From: an uncultured Lachnospiraceae bacterium
GTDB taxonomy: Bacteria > Bacillota > Clostridia > Lachnospirales > Lachnospiraceae
Reading direction: 5' to 3'
Assembly (NCBI GenBank): GCA_947068385.1
Contig: CAMTBF010000008.1
Span: 1 to 20,701 of the forward strand
DNA length: 20,701 bases
This document shows, piece by piece, positions 16,557-20,701 of the stretch (positions are counted from its first letter, which is position 1; each line of letters opens with the position of its first letter). A program made the position numbers and the translations under genes. The notes below the pieces were generated by a model. It ran no database searches and was not told the DNA's origin. It was given only the letters and a program-made list of their open reading frames with translations.

Positions 16557-17906
16557 ATGGCTAGATTGTTCGGAACGGACGGCGTCAGGGGGATCGCCAA
16601 CGAGGAGCTGACCCCGCTGATGGCCATGCAGCTGGGGCAGGCGGGAGCCTATGTCCTGACCAAGGAGAAAGAGCACAAACCTACCATCATGGTAGGCTGC
16701 GATACCCGCATTTCCGGCGACATGCTGGCCAACGCCCTGATGGCGGGGGCCTGCTCCGTGGGGGCCAACTGTGTGTACGTGGGCATCATGCCCACCCCGG
16801 CGGTGGCATACCTGACCCAGAAGTACAAGGTGGACGCGGGGGTCGTCATCTCCGCCTCCCACAATCCCGTGGAGTTCAACGGCATCAAGTTCTTCGACGG
16901 GAACGGCTATAAGCTGCCCGATGAGCTGGAGGACGAGATCGAACAGCTGATGAAGGACAAAATGCCCGGCGTGAATTTCCCCACAGGCCCTGCCGTGGGG
17001 AAGGTGAAATACCGCACCGACGCCAGGGAGGAGTATATCAACCACGCGATCCAGTCCGTGCCCGTGGCGCTGGAGGGGATGAAGATCGTGGTGGACTGCG
17101 CGGAGGGCGCGGCCTATTACACCTCCGTGGAGGCCCTGAAGGAGTTGGGGGCCAGCGTGGTGGCGATCCACAACAATCCGGACGGCACCAACATCAACGC
17201 AAACTGCGGCTCCACCCATATGGCCGAGCTGCAGGCCAGGGTGGTGTACGAGAAGGCCCGGATCGGCCTTGCCTTTGACGGGGACGCGGACAGGCTGCTG
17301 GCGGTGGACGAGAACGGCGAGGTGGTGGACGGCGACCAGATCATGGCCATCGTGGGCAACCACATGCGGGACAACGGGAAGCTGAAGAAGGACACCATCG
17401 TGGCCACGATCATGAGCAACCTGGGGTTCTTCCTGATGGGGGAGCGCAACGGCCTGACCATAGAGCAGACCAAGGTGGGCGACCGCTACGTGCTGGAGCG
17501 CATGAAGGAGATCGGCGCCAGCCTGGGCGGCGAGCAGTCGGGGCACATCATCTTCCTGGACGAGAACACCACGGGGGACGGCCTGCTGAGCGCCCTGCAC
17601 CTGCTCCAGGTCATGGTGGACACAGGGAAGAGCCTGTCCGAGCTGGCAGGCGTCATGGAGGTGCTGCCCCAGGCGCTGGTCAACGCCAAGGTGGCCAACC
17701 ATAAGAAAGAGAAGTACATGGAATATCCTGTGATCGCGGAGGCGATTCAGAGGCTTGAGAGGGCATTTGCCGGAGAGGGCAGGGTATTGATCCGTCCCTC
17801 CGGGACAGAGCCGCTGGTGCGCGTCATGATAGAGGGCAAGGATAAGCAGGTCATCCGCGCGGAGGCGGAGAAGCTGGCCATGCTGATACAGGATGTGATG
17901 TTCTAG
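16557..17906 (+). CDS. glmM: GlmM, phosphoglucosamine mutase
   Basis: GlmM converts glucosamine-6-phosphate to glucosamine-1-phosphate, the step before UDP-GlcNAc for peptidoglycan. The 449-residue protein is full length: N-terminal F-G-T-D-G-V-R-G, phosphoserine loop I-S-A-S-H-N-P with catalytic Ser101, metal-binding D-G-D-A-D-R from 241, sugar-binding G-E-Q-S-G-H-I, and phosphate-binding R-P-S-G-T-E-P-L-V-R-V near the C-terminus. GGAGG lies within the last codons of cdaR. In other Firmicutes CdaA, CdaR and GlmM form a complex in which GlmM restrains cyclase activity, which fits this tight operon. Confidence 0.98.
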   Translation: MARLFGTDGVRGIANEELTPLMAMQLGQAGAYVLTKEKEHKPTIMVGCDTRISGDMLANALMAGACSVGANCVYVGIMPTPAVAYLTQKYKVDAGVVISASHNPVEFNGIKFFDGNGYKLPDELEDEIEQLMKDKMPGVNFPTGPAVGKVKYRTDAREEYINHAIQSVPVALEGMKIVVDCAEGAAYYTSVEALKELGASVVAIHNNPDGTNINANCGSTHMAELQARVVYEKARIGLAFDGDADRLLAVDENGEVVDGDQIMAIVGNHMRDNGKLKKDTIVATIMSNLGFFLMGERNGLTIEQTKVGDRYVLERMKEIGASLGGEQSGHIIFLDENTTGDGLLSALHLLQVMVDTGKSLSELAGVMEVLPQALVNAKVANHKKEKYMEYPVIAEAIQRLERAFAGEGRVLIRPSGTEPLVRVMIEGKDKQVIRAEAEKLAMLIQDVMF

Positions 17907-17972
17907 CCCGGCGGACGAAAGCGGGATACCCAGAGAAAAGGATCGGGGAAAACAGATTGGAGGAAGGACAAA

Positions 17973-18236
17973 ATGGTAAGTCAGAAAGTAGTGATCAAAA
18001 ATCCTACTGGCTTGCATTTGAGGCCGGCAGGGATTTTGTGCAAGGAAGCGATGCAGTTCAAATCTTTGATTACGTTCCAGTTCCGGGACAGCACCGCCAA
18101 TGCCAAGAGCGTGCTGAGCGTGCTGGGTGCCTGCGTGAAGAGCGGGGACGAGATCGAGCTCTTCTGTGAGGGGGAGGACGAGCAGGAGGCGCTGAAGTCG
18201 CTGGTGCGCGCTGTGGAGAACGGACTGGGAGAATAA
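17973..18236 (+). CDS. ptsH: HPr-family phosphocarrier protein
   Basis: HPr carries phosphate from enzyme I to sugar-specific PTS enzymes. The 87 residues show the active-site G-L-H-L-R-P-A with His15 and Arg17. The second site A-K-S-V-L-S-V contains Ser46, the target of HPr kinase used for catabolite control in Firmicutes. Both sites are intact, so it could act as canonical HPr, not just a Crh-type regulator (which lacks His15). GGAGGAAGG precedes the ATG. It is 66 bp after glmM with no visible promoter, and a strong terminator follows. Enzyme I (ptsI) is not adjacent, so ptsH is the likely but not certain name. Confidence 0.93.
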   Translation: MVSQKVVIKNPTGLHLRPAGILCKEAMQFKSLITFQFRDSTANAKSVLSVLGACVKSGDEIELFCEGEDEQEALKSLVRAVENGLGE

Positions 18237-18248
18237 AGGGAATAAAGG

Positions 18249-18275
18249 GAGGTGCCGCGGGGCGGCACCTCTTTT
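18249..18275. terminator. bidirectional terminator between ptsH and the DUF3048 gene
   Basis: GAGGTGCCGC (18249-18258) and GCGGCACCTC (18262-18271) form a perfect 10-bp stem with loop GGG. TTTT follows on the plus strand (18272-18275); on the minus strand the stem is followed by CCTTTATTCCC. It ends the long plus-strand operon and the convergent minus-strand gene, whose stop is only 2 bp away. Confidence 0.85.
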
Positions 18276-18276
18276 C

Positions 18277-19458
18277 TCATCGGAAGGTGAAGTTATCGTC
18301 CTCCTCCACGATGCAGATCATGGTCTTTCCGGTATTCAGGACGATCTCGTTCCCGTAGTCGTCATAGTATCTGGTAGCGCCGTAGTCGCTGGTCTTCTCC
18401 CAGTTGACATGGATGCCCTTCCCGTTGGTGAAGTACCATCCGTCCCGGGTGGTGTCATGGCACTGGAACGCCAGGTAGCCCTCGCCCAGCTCCTCGTATT
18501 TGATGTACTGCACCAGGATGTTCTTGAAGGTCAGCTGGGTGCCATTGGAATCCACATGGGGGCCGTCGCTGCCGCCGGACAGATGCTGGGAGCGGTAGTA
18601 GAGGCCGTCCTCCTCGTTGAATTCAAAATAGCACCTGGTCAGGGGATAGCAGCCGGACATGTCGATGTAGGTGGCGTTCTTGGCCTCCTCGTCGTATTGG
18701 GCCAGGGTGTTGGGGTTCAGCTTGCCGGTGAACCGGAAGTGGTTGGCATCGGTCAGGTTCCTGTACGCAAGGGGATACCCTTTCTGGCTGATCACATTGG
18801 CCAGGCCGGCGCCGGAGGCATATCCGTTGTGGGGGGCAGGCCGGTCCGAGGTGCGGAAGAAGGCCCCGGCATCGGAATCCAGGTTGCCGTCGATGTTCTG
18901 GGTGTCCTCCTTGGCTATCAGGTCGTTGATGAAGTACGGGCCGCCGTAATGCACGATAAAGGCGTCCCACTCGAAGGCCCAGAAGGCGAAATAGCTGCGC
19001 AGGCTCCGGACATTGCCGATCTTCTCCAGGTTCTGCCAGCCCTCATAGACGGCCATCATCCGGGACGTCCGGCCCTCCACGTTGGCCTCATAGACCACGG
19101 AGGCCTTGGACAGGCTGTAGTGGGGGATGGCATTGGATTCGTTGGGAATCATCACTGCTATGGGGCGGGTGTCCGCCACGCTGGGATCCACCCACTCGTT
19201 GGTGAGGCGGCTGCGCACCATGCCCTCCCGGGGGGGAAGGGAGTCGTCCTCGATGACGATCCCCGGCGAGGGGGACTGCAGGCCGCTGTCGGACGGCAGG
19301 CTGCCGTCGGGCTGCGGGGCCGGGACGGAATCCGGGGAACCGGTCTGGCTGGATTCCGGCAGGACAGGATCCGTGGGCCCGTCCTCCTGCCCACAGGCTG
19401 CCAGCGCCATGACCACGGCCAGAAAAAGAATGCTTCTCTTTATTTTCTTCATAAACAT
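18277..19458 (-). CDS. DUF3048 (YerB-like) lipoprotein
   Basis: This is a 393-residue secreted lipoprotein. A basic N-terminus and hydrophobic core end in the lipobox L-A-A-C (Cys22). A Pro/Ser/Asp-rich spacer follows (about 24-75), then two-part DUF3048-type sequence: D-T-R-P-I-A-V-M-I-P-N, S-K-A-S-V-V-Y-E-A-N-V-E-G, a G-N-V-R-S-L-R-S-Y-F block, H-Y-G-G-P-Y, and the C-terminal half ending G-K-T-M-I-C-I-V. Biochemical function is unknown; B. subtilis YerB is the known relative. AGGAGAG lies 4-10 bases before two possible ATGs (19458, 19449). It converges on ptsH and diverges from the glycosyltransferase gene. Confidence 0.88.
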   Translation of the reverse strand: MFMKKIKRSILFLAVVMALAACGQEDGPTDPVLPESSQTGSPDSVPAPQPDGSLPSDSGLQSPSPGIVIEDDSLPPREGMVRSRLTNEWVDPSVADTRPIAVMIPNESNAIPHYSLSKASVVYEANVEGRTSRMMAVYEGWQNLEKIGNVRSLRSYFAFWAFEWDAFIVHYGGPYFINDLIAKEDTQNIDGNLDSDAGAFFRTSDRPAPHNGYASGAGLANVISQKGYPLAYRNLTDANHFRFTGKLNPNTLAQYDEEAKNATYIDMSGCYPLTRCYFEFNEEDGLYYRSQHLSGGSDGPHVDSNGTQLTFKNILVQYIKYEELGEGYLAFQCHDTTRDGWYFTNGKGIHVNWEKTSDYGATRYYDDYGNEIVLNTGKTMICIVEEDDNFTFR

Positions 19459-19484
19459 AGCTCTCCTATAGTATCTGAACTACC

Positions 19485-19513
19485 ATTATATCACAAAAGC
19501 TGACAAGAGTCAT
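19485..19513 (-). promoter_or_regulatory. promoter of the DUF3048 lipoprotein gene
   Basis: On the minus strand ATGACT (19513-19508) and TATAAT (19490-19485) are 17 bp apart, and the -10 is extended (TGATATAAT). It lies 26 bp upstream of the first ATG. Confidence 0.6.
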
Positions 19514-19529
19514 CCAATAGACCGAAAAA

Positions 19530-19547
19530 TTAAGAAACTTAAGAAAT
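19530..19547. repeat. tandem 9-bp direct repeat between divergent promoters
   Basis: TTAAGAAAC (19530-19538) is followed directly by TTAAGAAAT (19539-19547). The same bases contain the short palindrome TTAAG-AAA-CTTAA. It lies between the two divergent promoters and could be a shared operator; no regulator was identified. Confidence 0.35.
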
Positions 19548-19555
19548 GGTCTCCC

Positions 19556-19584
19556 TTGCGGAATGCGCGGGAAGGCGGTATACT
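19556..19584 (+). promoter_or_regulatory. promoter of the glycosyltransferase gene
   Basis: TTGCGG (19556-19561) and TATACT (19579-19584) are spaced by 17 bp, about 40 bp upstream of the ATG. Confidence 0.5.
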
Positions 19585-19623
19585 GGAAGCAGGATTATGT
19601 GACGGAAGGGAGCGGAGGGATTC

Positions 19624-20553
19624 ATGAGCCTGTTGACTGTGGTCGTGCCCTGCTATAATGAAGAGGAGAACGTGCCGTTCTTTTACGGGGAGCTGATGAA
19701 GAACGAGCCCTTTTTTGCGGAAAAGGGGATAGAGCTGGAGCTGCTCTACGTGGACGACGGCTCCAGGGACGGGACCGTGCCGGAGGTGAAGAAGCTGCGG
19801 GAGAAGGACCAGCGGGTGCATCTGGTGTCGTTTTCCAGGAACTTCGGGAAGGAGGCGGCGATCTACGCCGGGCTGGAGAACGCCGGGGGGGATTACGTGG
19901 TGCTGATGGACGCGGACCTCCAGGATCCCCCCTCCCTGCTGCCGGAGATGTTCTCCTTCCTGGAGCAGGGGTATGATTCCGTGGCCACCAGAAGGGTCTC
20001 CAGGAAGGGGGAGCCGCCGGTGCGCAGCTTCTTTGCCAGGATGTTCTACCGGCTCATGAAGAAGATCTCCAAGACGGAGATCATGGACGGGGCCAGGGAC
20101 TACCGGCTGATGACCAGGCAGATGGTGGACGCCATCCTGTCCATGCAGGAGTACAACCGCTTTACCAAGGGCATCTTCGGCTGGGTGGGCTTCTCCACCA
20201 AGTGGATAGAATACGAGAACGTGGAGAGGCTGAAGGGGGAGACCAAGTGGAGCTTCTGGAAGCTGTTCCTGTACTCCCTGGACGGCATCTGCGCGTTCTC
20301 CACGGCGCCGCTGATGCTGGCCTCGGTCATGGGCGTGTTCTTCTGCGTGGTGGCGTTCCTGATGATATTCTTCATCATCGTCCGGAAGCTGATATTCGGG
20401 GATCCCGTGTCCGGCTGGCCGTCTTTGGTGTGCATCATCCTCATGGTCAGCGGCGTGCAGTTCTTCTGCACGGGGATACTGGGGCAGTACCTGGCCAAGA
20501 CCTACATGGAGGTGAAGCGGCGTCCGATCTACCTGGTAAAGGAGCGGCTGTAG
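19624..20553 (+). CDS. membrane-anchored family 2 glycosyltransferase (GtrB/CsbB/DPM1-like)
   Basis: The 309-residue protein begins directly with the GT-A fold (V-V-V-P-C-Y-N-E-E-E-N). It has D-D-G-S-R-D-G-T (about 45-52), S-F-S-R-N-F-G-K-E-A-A and the metal/nucleotide motif M-D-A-D-L-Q-D-P-P (about 97-105). Two C-terminal membrane helices (about 234-258 and 263-288) are joined by a short loop. This layout matches GtrB/CsbB/YkoT enzymes, which move a sugar from a nucleotide donor to undecaprenyl phosphate for decoration of wall or surface polymers. GGAGGG is 5-6 bases before the ATG. No flippase or acceptor transferase is adjacent, so sugar and target are unknown. Confidence 0.9.
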   Translation: MSLLTVVVPCYNEEENVPFFYGELMKNEPFFAEKGIELELLYVDDGSRDGTVPEVKKLREKDQRVHLVSFSRNFGKEAAIYAGLENAGGDYVVLMDADLQDPPSLLPEMFSFLEQGYDSVATRRVSRKGEPPVRSFFARMFYRLMKKISKTEIMDGARDYRLMTRQMVDAILSMQEYNRFTKGIFGWVGFSTKWIEYENVERLKGETKWSFWKLFLYSLDGICAFSTAPLMLASVMGVFFCVVAFLMIFFIIVRKLIFGDPVSGWPSLVCIILMVSGVQFFCTGILGQYLAKTYMEVKRRPIYLVKERL

Positions 20554-20568
20554 AAATAATAAAAAGTC

Positions 20569-20585
20569 TTAACGAATTCTTAGCG
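20569..20585. promoter_or_regulatory. PhoB/OmpR-style direct repeat
   Basis: TTAACG (20569-20574) and TTAGCG (20580-20585) are separated by AATTC, an 11-bp pitch like the one-turn-spaced half-sites of OmpR/PhoB-class response regulators (Bacillus PhoP uses TT(A/T/C)ACA-type repeats). It lies about 10 bp upstream of the promoter candidate for the last gene. Two half-sites only, so weak evidence. Confidence 0.3.
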
Positions 20586-20595
20586 GGCAGAAGTC

Positions 20596-20624
20596 TTCCC
20601 TGTCGGTAATTTATGTGGTAGAAT
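20596..20624 (+). promoter_or_regulatory. extended -10 promoter for the gene at the right edge
   Basis: TGGTAGAAT (20616-20624) is an extended -10 form. The -35 position (TTCCCT, 20596-20601, 17-bp spacing) is poor, so an activator may be needed. It is about 55 bp before the ATG. Confidence 0.4.
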
Positions 20625-20679
20625 TTAGTATATTCTTCGTGGTAGGGAGCGGCAGTCAACATAAGAAAGGGGAATTCGT

Positions 20680-20701
20680 ATGGAGATTACTGCGGTCAAG
20701 G
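20680..20701 (+). CDS. start of a gene cut by the window edge
   Basis: An ATG at 20680 preceded by AGAAAGGGG (7-bp spacing) opens a frame of seven codons (M-E-I-T-A-V-K) before the sequence ends. A promoter candidate lies upstream. Too short to assign a product. Confidence 0.55.

Noticed and set aside
18409..19503. Plus-strand open frame opposite the DUF3048 lipoprotein gene (364 codons)
   Set aside because: The minus-strand frame has a lipobox signal peptide, DUF3048-type motifs, a ribosome binding site and promoter; the plus-strand product is V/G-rich with none of these.

Overview
The window looks like chromosome from a motile, GC-rich member of the Firmicutes, most likely class Clostridia and Lachnospiraceae-like. 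This rests on strong AGGAGG-type ribosome binding sites, a Gram-positive LexA (DinR-type) box, a cdaA-cdaR-glmM operon, a MreB/Mbl gene joined to flagellar rod genes as in Bacillus mbl-flhO-flhP, a YvyF-like flagellar operon gene, HPr with both His15 and Ser46, and a DUF3048 lipoprotein. The genus is inference. No rRNA, tRNA, CRISPR array, insertion sequence or prophage gene was seen.

Layout. Bases 1-540 are AT-rich and decayed: two successive C-terminal remnants of RelE/ParE-type toxins, closed by a good intrinsic terminator (544-585). Next comes a LexA-type site and promoter driving uvrB-uvrA (755-5717), the damage-recognition part of nucleotide excision repair. A 211-bp gap holds a hairpin, a 9-bp-arm inverted repeat and a -10 box. 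It leads into mreB/mbl, flgF-like, flgG and a FlgJ-N-like rod-binding gene (5929-9030), which joins cell-shape and flagellar-rod functions.

A stem-loop at 9060-9097 separates this from a long collinear series, 9124-18236: recD2 helicase, comFC-like phosphoribosyltransferase, yvyF-like zinc protein, two unrecognised membrane proteins, cdaA (c-di-AMP synthase), cdaR, glmM (cell-wall amino sugar) and an HPr protein. Gaps are 2-74 bp, and cdaA and cdaR overlap, so much of it is probably cotranscribed. A bidirectional terminator at 18249-18275 ends it, facing a convergent DUF3048 lipoprotein gene (18277-19458, minus strand).

The lipoprotein gene diverges from a membrane-anchored family 2 glycosyltransferase (19624-20553) across a 165-bp intergenic region with two promoters and a direct repeat. 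The window ends seven codons into another gene (20680 onward), preceded by a PhoB/OmpR-style direct repeat and a promoter candidate.

Most of the window is conserved core housekeeping DNA. The least explained parts are the two membrane proteins upstream of cdaA, the Gly/Asp-rich insert in RecD2, the LexA-like sites at uvrB and recD2, and the toxin remnants. I did not find a clear new defence or mobile system.
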